From Flavobacteriales bacterium UBA5939 (GTDB lineage: Bacteria; Bacteroidota; Bacteroidia; Flavobacteriales; Schleiferiaceae): DNA of 16,241 bases. Every line of letters starts with the position of its first letter. The stretch's first letter is position 1. Of the stretch, positions 1-6,375 are shown piece after piece. The notes under the pieces were generated by a model, which saw only the letters and a program-made list of their open reading frames with translations, did no database searches and had not been told where the DNA came from. Made by a program: the position numbers and the translations under genes. The stretch is taken from positions 1 through 16,241 of the forward strand of contig DJCX01000136.1 in NCBI GenBank assembly GCA_002430755.1. The letters run 5' to 3'.

Positions 1-320
1 CCTGCCACCTCAGGGGTGAAAAATTGGGTATGTGGCCATTGACCTAGGGCCTCATTTTCCTGGGTAACCGATTCAAATTGGGTCCTAAGCTCGTAGCCTA
101 AAAAACCAAACTTCCAACCATCATTTAAGGCATCTGAATCTACCTGAGCATCGGTAAATACCTCACGGGCACCCCAACCAAAAATGAGCTCATAGCGCTT
201 CTCAGAATTTGGATAGCTGTTGCTTGTATAGAGTGCAAAAAAAGATCGACCACTGGAAAGTTCCAGCAGTCGATGCTCTATACCTCTCGGATCGACTTTG
301 TATGTCGATGCCTTAGTCAT
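1..320 (-). CDS. pabB: Aminodeoxychorismate synthase component I-like protein (PabB), 5' part only
   Basis: Partial gene running off the left edge; 106 complete codons are visible. I read its start as the ATG at 320-318, which overlaps the lpdA stop codon (TAATG); there is no other in-frame ATG, GTG or TTG in the visible part. The N-terminal region resembles Bacteroidota PabB proteins: a short segment with ALYTSNSYP (residues 30-38), then WKFGFLGYELRTQFES (around 69-84), matching the family's W-x-FGY-x-x-YDLKN-x-x-E pattern, then QFFTPE near residue 100. PabB, with a PabA glutaminase, converts chorismate to aminodeoxychorismate for folate synthesis. The chorismate-binding catalytic domain lies outside the window, so anthranilate synthase component I is an alternative. 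A terminator-like hairpin lies inside its early codons (237-274). The family call is by recalled motif similarity only. Confidence 0.68.
   Translation of the reverse strand, partial: MTKASTYKVDPRGIEHRLLELSSGRSFFALYTSNSYPNSEKRYELIFGWGAREVFTDAQVDSDALNDGWKFGFLGYELRTQFESVTQENEALGQWPHTQFFTPEVA
237..274 (-). terminator. Terminator-like hairpin with U7 tract inside early pabB codons
   Basis: In minus-strand RNA the 14-nt arm AUCGACUGCUGGAA (274-261) can pair with UUCCAGUGGUCGAU (258-245) across a two-base centre. Twelve pairs are Watson-Crick and two are G-U wobbles. It is followed by one C and then seven U (243-237). This is the form of an intrinsic terminator, and it sits 46 bases past the lpdA stop, within about codons 16-28 of pabB. 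It may end lpdA transcripts or attenuate pabB. Because it is also coding sequence, coincidence cannot be excluded. Confidence 0.5.
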
Positions 321-1717
321 TAACTGTGTAATGCGCGATTTGCAGTAGCTGCTAATGCCGCCTCTTTCAAGGCCTCTGTATATGTTGGGTGACCGTGGCA
401 AATGCGGGCAATATCCTCAGCAGAAGCACGGAATTCCATTGCAGTAACGGCCTCCATAATAATATCGGCAGCGCGTGCAGCAACAATGTGTACGCCCAAT
501 ACCTCATCGGTATTTTTATCAGCCAATACTTTCACCACACCATCAATATCACCAGAAGCCCTAGAACGGCCCAAAGCACGCATTGGGAATGAACCTACTT
601 TGTATGCAGCGCCTTCCTCTTTCAATTGCTCCTCTGTCTTTCCAACAGCGGCAACCTCTGGCCAAGTATATACGATACCTGGGATCAAATCATAGTTGAT
701 GTGCGGTTTCTCTCCAGCGATAGATTCCGCGACAAATACACCTTCTTCCTCAGCTTTATGAGCAAGCATTGCTCCACGAACTACATCACCGATAGCATAG
801 ATATTTGGAACCGCAGTCTGCAAGTGATCGTTCACCGCAATACGGCCACGCTCATCTGTCTCAATTCCTACGTTTTCCAAACCAAGCTTTGCTGTGTAAG
901 CGCCACGACCTACGGCTACAAGACAGTAATCGCCTTCAAAAACAACTTCTTCGCCTTTCTTATTGGTGGCAGTTACCTTAACCACATCACCATCGCGACT
1001 TACATCGCTTACCTTAGTACTAAGACTGAACTTCACGCCGAGCTTTTTCATACTGCGCATGAGTTCTTTACCCATGGCACCATCCATAGTTGGGATGATG
1101 CTCTTGGCGTACTCTACCACTGTCACATCGGCGCCTAGACGCGCGTATACTGAACCCAATTCAAGACCGATAACACCACCGCCAATAACGACCATGTGCT
1201 TTGGAATCTCCTTTAGGCTTAGTGCTTCCGTTGAAGAAATGATGCGCTCCTTATCGAATTTCGCGAACGGAAGCTCGATAGGCTTCGATCCGGTTGCAAG
1301 GATGATGTGCTTGGCACTCACCGTAGTGGTCTGCTCACCAGCTACCTGAACCGTGTTTTTATCTACTAACGAGCCGAATCCGTGCAAAACGTCGATCTCG
1401 TTTTTCTTCATCAAGTAGTCAATACCGTCACAAGTGGTGCTTACAACACCTGCCTTGCGCTCGATCATTTTAGCGAAATCAACCGTTGGCTTCTCCACGT
1501 TAATGCCGTGCGCCTCGAAAGAATGCACAGCTGCATGGTAGTGCTCTGAAGAATCTAGCAAAGCTTTCGAAGGGATACACCCCACATTCAAACAAGTACC
1601 ACCCAAGGTGCTGTACTTTTCTACCAATGCTGTCTTCATGCCTAACTGGGCACATCTGATCGCACTTACATAGCCTCCAGGACCTGAACCGATTACTACT
1701 ACGTCGTATGAACTCAT
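320..1717 (-). CDS. lpdA: Dihydrolipoyl dehydrogenase (E3)
   Basis: 465-aa flavoprotein that reoxidises dihydrolipoyl groups with NAD+, as the shared E3 subunit of the pyruvate and 2-oxoglutarate dehydrogenase complexes and of the glycine cleavage system in the cytoplasm. Visible elements in order: FAD-binding GSGPGG (residues 10-15); the redox-active disulfide in GGTCLNVGCIPSK (C42, C47); the LATGSKP segment (140-146); the NAD-binding GGGVIG (179-184); an AIGD motif near 310; and the C-terminal HPTYTE with the catalytic His-Glu pair (H443, E448). Length is normal for the family. The ATG at 1717 gives the canonical DVVVIGSGPGG N terminus. It has its own -7 element at 1741-1748, after the end of lnt, and its stop overlaps the pabB start by one base, so pabB may be translationally coupled to it. 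No E1 or E2 gene is nearby. Confidence 0.97.
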   Translation of the reverse strand: MSSYDVVVIGSGPGGYVSAIRCAQLGMKTALVEKYSTLGGTCLNVGCIPSKALLDSSEHYHAAVHSFEAHGINVEKPTVDFAKMIERKAGVVSTTCDGIDYLMKKNEIDVLHGFGSLVDKNTVQVAGEQTTTVSAKHIILATGSKPIELPFAKFDKERIISSTEALSLKEIPKHMVVIGGGVIGLELGSVYARLGADVTVVEYAKSIIPTMDGAMGKELMRSMKKLGVKFSLSTKVSDVSRDGDVVKVTATNKKGEEVVFEGDYCLVAVGRGAYTAKLGLENVGIETDERGRIAVNDHLQTAVPNIYAIGDVVRGAMLAHKAEEEGVFVAESIAGEKPHINYDLIPGIVYTWPEVAAVGKTEEQLKEEGAAYKVGSFPMRALGRSRASGDIDGVVKVLADKNTDEVLGVHIVAARAADIIMEAVTAMEFRASAEDIARICHGHPTYTEALKEAALAATANRALHS

Positions 1718-1740
1718 GTAAAATTGTTTTTAACGGTGTG

Positions 1741-1748
1741 CAAAGTTA
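1741..1748 (-). promoter_or_regulatory. -7 promoter element TAACTTTG for lpdA
   Basis: Read on the minus strand, TAACTTTG matches the Bacteroidota -7 consensus TAnnTTTG exactly. It lies 24 bases upstream of the lpdA ATG and just past the lnt stop, giving an expected leader of about 18 bases that is A/T-rich with no Shine-Dalgarno. I see no clear -33 TTTG at the usual spacing. Confidence 0.6.
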
Positions 1749-1765
1749 CATACCGCACCCAACTA

Positions 1766-3316
1766 CTAGGGTTTAATTCTGAAAAATCTGCTAATTAGAA
1801 CTATAAGGAGTGTACACCCAAAGAGGATGCTCATTAACGGTCCAAGCCAATTGCCTGTCTTCACATACAAGGTCTTACCTTCCATCAGTGGAACTTGACT
1901 CAAAATCACCCCTTCTTCTTCCCAATTTAGTCGATCTAGTGGACGTCCTTTGGAATCAAGAATTGTGCTGATACCCGTGTTGGCGCTGCGCACCACATAC
2001 TTGCGCTGCTCTATAGCTCTGAGACCTGAGAAACGCATGTGTTGCACGTGTCCGTCGGTATCGCCCCACCAGCCGTCGTTTGTAATCACTGCCAATAGGT
2101 TTGCACCGGCTCTCGCGTATTCGGTTGCGTACCCAGAAAACTCATTTTCCCAGCAGATGATAGGTGCCAATTTTAATCCAAGAACGGTATCTACAAAAAC
2201 GGTTCGCTCTGTCGAGGTCCCCAACGTTCCTGATGTGCCGCCTAATTCTAGGGCCCAATCGCCTAAAATCGGCTGTAAATACTTAACAAAAGGCATGGAT
2301 TCACCGCCGACCACCAACTTTCCTTTATGATAAATGTCCCAAGGCTTCATTGTACTGCTCTGGAATAGCGCGGTATTGTATAATGTGTAATAGCGGTCTC
2401 CCATGGGTCGATTGAAGTACGTCTTCTCCTCCTGAAAATCATACGTCGTTGCGCCAAAAATGGCCGACTTTCCGTAATTCTTCAAGACTTGCTTGAACAT
2501 CGCATCGTTGACCGATTTTTCTAAAACCAATTCCTGTCGTGCCTTTGGAAGGAAGGTCTCTGGGAGTACGAGCAAGTCAACATCCGAAGCACCGCTCTCT
2601 TGAAGTAACCGATCCACTTTCTGTATCTGTGTGCGTTCCGGTGTGTTCCATTTTTCCGTGTAGGAGTTGATGTTCGGCTGAACTACCGCCACTGAAAGGG
2701 AGGTAGAAGAACTCGCCTCGGGCATAATGAACATCCCCAAGCTCAATAGCACCGGTGCAAGCAAAACCGCCGCTTTTGTAAAATTCTTTGTGGTGCTAAA
2801 CCAAATGACGGCCACGATCAATACCCATAAAGTTCCTCCAGCATTACCAATCAATGAATACCACTGTACGAGCTCAGGCCATGCATAAAAGGTATTTCCT
2901 AGATGCAACCACGGAAAAGCCAGCCCCCAATATTCGTGGAGGTGTTCAAAAGCCATCCAAGAGGCAATAACAGGCAACCAGGCCAATGCAGACCGAAGCC
3001 CAAGACGGATGAACATCGCGCGGGCTCTAGTACCGAACCATAATGCAAATGCCATAAGCCACGCGTTGATTCCAACTGTGGCAATAACCCCAAGGGGATG
3101 TGCATTGGCTATCCAATAGGTAGTACCGCCATTCCAGATAGCGAAAGCGAGGTACAAAAAGAGTAAGGGACGCTTTTTTCTTCCGGCCAACTCTAGGAGC
3201 ATGACCCAAGCAGGAAACAAAAGCACCACTAGGGGGCTCCAAGTCCAAGCGGCAATCAAACAAATCCCAGCCAGGAGACTCAGATAAAATGAATTGAGTT
3301 TTTTCCAATCGGTCAT
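1766..3316 (-). CDS. lnt: Apolipoprotein N-acyltransferase
   Basis: Inner-membrane enzyme that adds the third acyl chain to the N-terminal cysteine of lipoproteins. I chose the ATG at 3316 (MTDWKKLNSF, 516 aa) over the upstream ATGs at 3346 and 3334, because those would overlap the divergent pssA start and add a poorly fitting N terminus. Residues about 10-200 are hydrophobic with several membrane segments. The remainder is a nitrilase-like periplasmic domain beginning at SVAVVQPNI, followed by a final membrane helix near the C terminus. The catalytic triad is visible: E253 in LVLPETF, K331 in YHKGKLV and C388 in IICWENE, matching E267, K335 and C387 of the E. coli enzyme. The loop VGGESMP replaces the proteobacterial PFGE form; similar variants are usual in this phylum. 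Divergent from pssA with 29 bases between start codons. Confidence 0.95.
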   Translation of the reverse strand: MTDWKKLNSFYLSLLAGICLIAAWTWSPLVVLLFPAWVMLLELAGRKKRPLLFLYLAFAIWNGGTTYWIANAHPLGVIATVGINAWLMAFALWFGTRARAMFIRLGLRSALAWLPVIASWMAFEHLHEYWGLAFPWLHLGNTFYAWPELVQWYSLIGNAGGTLWVLIVAVIWFSTTKNFTKAAVLLAPVLLSLGMFIMPEASSSTSLSVAVVQPNINSYTEKWNTPERTQIQKVDRLLQESGASDVDLLVLPETFLPKARQELVLEKSVNDAMFKQVLKNYGKSAIFGATTYDFQEEKTYFNRPMGDRYYTLYNTALFQSSTMKPWDIYHKGKLVVGGESMPFVKYLQPILGDWALELGGTSGTLGTSTERTVFVDTVLGLKLAPIICWENEFSGYATEYARAGANLLAVITNDGWWGDTDGHVQHMRFSGLRAIEQRKYVVRSANTGISTILDSKGRPLDRLNWEEEGVILSQVPLMEGKTLYVKTGNWLGPLMSILFGCTLLIVLISRFFRIKP

Positions 3317-3331
3317 AGCGCCAAAATAATG

Positions 3332-3339
3332 CATCTTTG
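3332..3339 (+). promoter_or_regulatory. Near-consensus -7 element CATCTTTG for pssA
   Basis: CATCTTTG differs from TAnnTTTG only at its first base and ends 6 bases before the pssA ATG at 3346. If used, transcripts would begin at or very near the start codon, so a leaderless mRNA is possible. No -33 element is evident. This is an inference from one short motif. Confidence 0.35.
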
Positions 3340-3345
3340 CACCCA

Positions 3346-4065
3346 ATGAAACACATTCCGAATCTTTTAACGCTCATTAACGCCTCTTGCGGAGTTGTAG
3401 CCATCTATTTCATCGTGGCGCAGAGTACAAATGGTGTTGCAGCCTGCCTATTGCTCGCTGCACTCTGTGATTTATTGGACGGAATGCTCGCACGTCGATT
3501 GGGTGTGCAAGGTCCTCTCGGTCAACAGCTCGACTCACTTGCTGACGCCATTTCATTTGGAGCAGTTCCTGCGTTCTTATGGTCAAGCATCCTCAGTGAT
3601 TATGGCACCTTAGACCAACCTTGGGCCATAATTTTGGGAGCGACTGTGGCTGCCTCGAGCGTGTATCGTCTGGCAAAGTTTAATTTGAGCACCGACCAGA
3701 GTGTAGACTTTATTGGGATGCCAACACCTGCGAACGCCTTGTTTGCCCTAGGACTTTGGATCTGGCTAGGACGATGGGAGCAATGGGATTGGATTGTTAA
3801 CATGTCCGAAGACGAGCGGACTGCAATGACCCTCATACTTATCAGTATTCTCAGTCTTAGCGTGTATTGGCTAAACTCTCGCATGCCTATTTTGAGTTTT
3901 AAATCAACTGATGATAAGATTCGTAGAAATGCACAAGTAATATTGGTCATACTCTTCTGCCTATTGGTTATTTTTGTCGGACCATTAGCATTTACTGTAA
4001 CCGTTGCGACGCTGCCTGTATTGAGCTTTGCAACAGATTATTTATCAAAAAGAAAAATCAATTAA
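3346..4065 (+). CDS. pssA: CDP-diacylglycerol-serine O-phosphatidyltransferase
   Basis: 239-aa integral membrane enzyme that makes phosphatidylserine from CDP-diacylglycerol and serine, the precursor of phosphatidylethanolamine. The complete CDP-alcohol phosphatidyltransferase signature DxxDGxxARx8GxxxDxxxD is present, with D42, D45, G46, A49, R50, G59, D63 and D67. MKHIPNLLTLINASCG is the usual N terminus of the PssA subgroup, and the rest is several hydrophobic helices. I start it at the ATG at 3346; the in-frame TTG at 3337 lies inside the -7 promoter element and is unlikely. Its stop is one base from the purS ATG, so the two are probably co-transcribed. A phosphatidylglycerophosphate synthase would share the core motif, but the N terminus favours PssA. 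Confidence 0.92.
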   Translation: MKHIPNLLTLINASCGVVAIYFIVAQSTNGVAACLLLAALCDLLDGMLARRLGVQGPLGQQLDSLADAISFGAVPAFLWSSILSDYGTLDQPWAIILGATVAASSVYRLAKFNLSTDQSVDFIGMPTPANALFALGLWIWLGRWEQWDWIVNMSEDERTAMTLILISILSLSVYWLNSRMPILSFKSTDDKIRRNAQVILVILFCLLVIFVGPLAFTVTVATLPVLSFATDYLSKRKIN

Positions 4066-4066
4066 G

Positions 4067-4318
4067 ATGAAATTCACTGCTCAAATCAACGTGATGCCAC
4101 AAAAAGCACTACTCGATCCACAAGGAAAAGCGGTTGGTGCAAATTTGAAAAACATAGGCTTGGAAGCGTGTGGTAACGTACGTATCGGTAAGCACATCAC
4201 AATGGAAGTAGATGCGGCAGATGCTGCTGCTGCAGAAGCAATGGTGAAGGAAGCATGTGAAAAGCTTTTGATTAATCCTGTAATGGAGGCTTTCGAATTC
4301 ACCGTAAGCGCATCTTAA
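4067..4318 (+). CDS. purS: Phosphoribosylformylglycinamidine synthase subunit PurS
   Basis: 83-aa protein resembling PurS, the small scaffold subunit that joins PurQ and the small form of PurL in the fourth step of purine synthesis (FGAR to FGAM). The N terminus MKFTAQINVMPQKALLDPQG follows the family pattern of a first beta strand with V-x-P-K-x-x-x-x-D-P-x-G. It is followed by GLEACGNVRIGKHITMEV and an alanine-rich helix (about 48-68) containing EACEKLLINPVMEAF, close to the family's C-x-K-L-L-x-NPV-x-E-x-(F/Y) pattern. The ATG at 4067 gives a family-sized protein; an upstream in-frame start at 4028 would lie within pssA. It follows pssA by one base. No purL or purQ is in the window, which is odd for a subunit that functions only in their complex. 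Confidence 0.88.
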   Translation: MKFTAQINVMPQKALLDPQGKAVGANLKNIGLEACGNVRIGKHITMEVDAADAAAAEAMVKEACEKLLINPVMEAFEFTVSAS

Positions 4319-4379
4319 TCATCCCATTTTCTTTATCATTCAGAGGCATTGAGTTCGACGACCAACTCAAAACCACCTC

Positions 4380-5021
4380 ATGAATTTTCTAGCGCATCTT
4401 CACTGCAGCCCGAACCATAAGTCCATTCGGTTCTTCAACTTCACCGGTGACGGATTTCGAGGCAATGCATGGAAGGAAAAAGCGAACCCTGATGTAGTCC
4501 TTGGGGTCGAACTCCATAGATTCATAGACCATTTCACCGATGAACATCACGCATCTAAGGAGGTCAAAAGTCATTTACGACTCGTAGCAGGAAAAACCGC
4601 ACCTATCGCCTTGGATCTGTTGGGCGACTACTTTTTACACAAACATTGGAGCAAAATGGCATCGCTTCAACCCCATACGGAACACCTTACCGTGGTTGAA
4701 TTCATAGACATGTGTACACTCGAGATAGAGCACAACAAAAAATCACTCGTAGGAAAAGCCGCGAGAATGTGGCCGTGGATGAAGTTAGAACGATGGCTTT
4801 TGGATTATCAAAACTTAAAAGGAATTCGACGTGCAGCCCGCGGTATGAGTCGGCGACATCCTGCCATTGCACCTTTGGGCCAATTTTTCAAAGATTTTGA
4901 AGCCGGTTCCGCCAATTATCTTAAAGCAGAGCAATGGTTTTTATCTTATTATCCAGAGTTGATTCTCGCCTGCCAAAAATTCGTCAAAGAACACCCGCTA
5001 AGCAAAGCCGCAGGGCTTTAA
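4380..5021 (+). CDS. acpH: Acyl carrier protein phosphodiesterase-like protein (AcpH family)
   Basis: 213-aa protein of the AcpH (DUF479) family. Characterised members remove the 4'-phosphopantetheine group from holo-ACP. It aligns with the E. coli enzyme as I recall it: MNFLAHLH at the N terminus, a GD-x-x-RG segment with D24, an HR-x-ID-x-x-TD-x-H motif (residues 46-56), an APIALDLL segment, and a C-terminal region with GMSRRHP and a YYPEL end. Length is close to the usual 190-200 aa. One change stands out: the family's DHFL is DYFL here (D83, Y84), so a histidine of an HD-like motif is lost and activity is uncertain. The gap from purS is 61 bases with no convincing promoter or terminator. 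fabD, another ACP-acting gene, lies 466 bases downstream. Confidence 0.8.
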   Translation: MNFLAHLHCSPNHKSIRFFNFTGDGFRGNAWKEKANPDVVLGVELHRFIDHFTDEHHASKEVKSHLRLVAGKTAPIALDLLGDYFLHKHWSKMASLQPHTEHLTVVEFIDMCTLEIEHNKKSLVGKAARMWPWMKLERWLLDYQNLKGIRRAARGMSRRHPAIAPLGQFFKDFEAGSANYLKAEQWFLSYYPELILACQKFVKEHPLSKAAGL

Positions 5022-5042
5022 CAAAACCACCGCTTTGGGTTG

Positions 5043-5050
5043 TATCTTTG
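5043..5050 (+). promoter_or_regulatory. -7 promoter element TATCTTTG for the PTPS-fabD-mvaD-mvk-ubiA unit
   Basis: TATCTTTG is an exact match to TAnnTTTG, lying 22 bases after the acpH stop and 21 bases before the start of the tetrahydropterin synthase gene. The expected leader is about 15 bases. It is the only good promoter seen before the tightly packed five-gene unit that runs to 9192. The -33 region (around 5017-5026) lacks a TTG. Confidence 0.6.
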
Positions 5051-5071
5051 CATCAAACTTAACGTCTTTCA

Positions 5072-5485
5072 ATGATTTACATCAAACGAAAAGAACAGTT
5101 CTGCGCAGCACACAAACTGTGGAACGACAAGTGGGACGCCGCTACCAATAAGCGGATTTTCGGGAAATGCTCGAACGAAAACTACCACGGTCACAACTTC
5201 GACCTGGAGGTTACTGTAAAGGGAGAAATTGACCCTGAAACAGGATTCGTAATGAACCTCTTTGATCTGAAGACCATCATCCGAACACATATTATCGATG
5301 TGGTAGACCATAAAAACTTCAATCTTGACATTGATTTTATGCAAGGCAAAATGCCTACTGCAGAGGTCATCGCAATGGAATTCTGGAAAATCCTAGCACC
5401 AAAAATCACTGAGTATAATGCCACTTTACATCGCATTGTACTAGCAGAAACGAACAACAACATCATCGAATATTACGGAGAGTAA
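5072..5485 (+). CDS. 6-pyruvoyl / 6-carboxy-tetrahydropterin synthase family protein
   Basis: 137-aa member of the PTPS/QueD family, which acts on dihydroneopterin triphosphate. Zinc ligands are visible as H14 (CAAH) and the H39-G-H41 pair. The catalytic cysteine is C33 in FGKCSNENYHGHNF, with H80 in VVDHKNF and E126 in LAETNNN as the other expected active-site residues. The spacing Cys-x5-HGH resembles 6-pyruvoyl-tetrahydropterin synthases, whereas classical QueD of queuosine synthesis has Cys-x3-HGH. I therefore leave the symbol blank: the product may be 6-pyruvoyl-tetrahydropterin or 6-carboxy-tetrahydropterin. No queC, queE, queF, GTP cyclohydrolase or sepiapterin reductase gene is nearby to decide. 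It heads the unit, with fabD starting 2 bases after its stop; a GGAG within its last codons lies 7 bases before the fabD ATG. Confidence 0.88.
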   Translation: MIYIKRKEQFCAAHKLWNDKWDAATNKRIFGKCSNENYHGHNFDLEVTVKGEIDPETGFVMNLFDLKTIIRTHIIDVVDHKNFNLDIDFMQGKMPTAEVIAMEFWKILAPKITEYNATLHRIVLAETNNNIIEYYGE

Positions 5486-5487
5486 TT

Positions 5488-6375
5488 ATGAGTACAGCTT
5501 ACGTTTTCCCTGGACAAGGGGCTCAATTCCCAGGAATGGGTAAAGATTTATACGAAAACAATGCCGAGGCCAAGGCCCTGTTTGATAAAGCAGATGAAGT
5601 ACTAGGGTTTTCTCTAAGTGCCATCATGTTTGAAGGGACTGCCGAGGAATTGAAAGAAACTAAAGTGACGCAGCCCGCCATTTTCACACTAAGTGTAATT
5701 ATGGCAAAACTGCTGGGCGAAGATTTTAAGCCAACGATGGTTGCCGGTCATAGTCTCGGAGAGTTTTCAGCCCTGACGGCAGTGGGTGCTCTAGATTTTG
5801 AAAGCGCATTAAAACTTGTAAGTGCTCGCGCTATGGCCATGCAAAAAGCTTGTGAGATGAAACCGTCCACCATGGCAGCTATCCTTGGCTTGACGGATGA
5901 GCAGGTAGAAAACATTTGCGAATCAACATCAGGGGTTGTCGTTGCAGCGAATTACAACTGTCCTGGACAGCTCGTGATCTCCGGAGAAATTGAAGCCATC
6001 GAGGCAGCATGTGAAGCGGCCAAAGAAGCTGGTGCACGTCGTGCTTTAGTACTGCCAGTAGGTGGCGCTTTCCACAGTCCAATGATGGAACCTGCACGCG
6101 CAGAACTTGCGGCAGCAATTGAAGCAACTGAGTTTCACACCCCGTTGTGCCCAGTCGTTCAAAACAGTGTTGCTAAAGCAGTAAGTGACCCTGCTGAAAT
6201 CAAACAAAATCTCATCGATCAGCTTACCGCTCCAGTGAAATGGACCCAAAGTGTACAACAAATGATCGCCTCTGGTGTTACAGACTATGTAGAATGTGGC
6301 CCAGGTAAAACATTGCAGGGCCTCGTTAAGAAAATTGACCGCTCCACTAATGTAAGCGGCGTGAGCTTCGAATAA
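5488..6375 (+). CDS. fabD: Malonyl-CoA:ACP transacylase
   Basis: 295-aa cytoplasmic enzyme that transfers malonyl from CoA to acyl carrier protein, supplying extender units for fatty acid synthesis. Motifs: FPGQGAQFPGMG (residues 7-18); the nucleophile elbow GHSLGEFSAL with S89; R114 in SARAMAMQ, the malonate-binding arginine; H196 in GGAFHSPMM completing the Ser-His pair; and GPGKTLQGLV near the C terminus. Length fits FabD, and there is no KS or ACP domain to suggest a polyketide enzyme. It starts 2 bases after the tetrahydropterin synthase stop, and its own TAA overlaps the mvaD ATG (TAATG), implying coupled translation with the mevalonate genes. This placement ties fatty acid and isoprenoid supply to one transcript. 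Confidence 0.97.
   Translation: MSTAYVFPGQGAQFPGMGKDLYENNAEAKALFDKADEVLGFSLSAIMFEGTAEELKETKVTQPAIFTLSVIMAKLLGEDFKPTMVAGHSLGEFSALTAVGALDFESALKLVSARAMAMQKACEMKPSTMAAILGLTDEQVENICESTSGVVVAANYNCPGQLVISGEIEAIEAACEAAKEAGARRALVLPVGGAFHSPMMEPARAELAAAIEATEFHTPLCPVVQNSVAKAVSDPAEIKQNLIDQLTAPVKWTQSVQQMIASGVTDYVECGPGKTLQGLVKKIDRSTNVSGVSFE

Noticed and set aside
626..1138. 170-aa plus-strand open frame inside lpdA
   Set aside because: Antisense to a fully supported gene, no recognisable domain, and composition typical of a reverse-frame shadow.
2285..2335. Lnt active-site loop VGGESMP instead of the PFGE form
   Set aside because: At first it looked like a damaged motif, but similar loops are usual in Bacteroidota Lnt, and the Glu-Lys-Cys triad is intact.
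3317..3346. Longer lnt start at 3346 or 3334
   Set aside because: It would overlap the divergent pssA start and promoter and add ten residues unlike other Lnt N termini; MTDWKKLNSF at 3316 fits better.
4319..4379. Possible promoter or terminator between purS and acpH
   Set aside because: The best -7 match (TATCATTC) has only four of the six fixed consensus bases, and no stem with a T-run is present.
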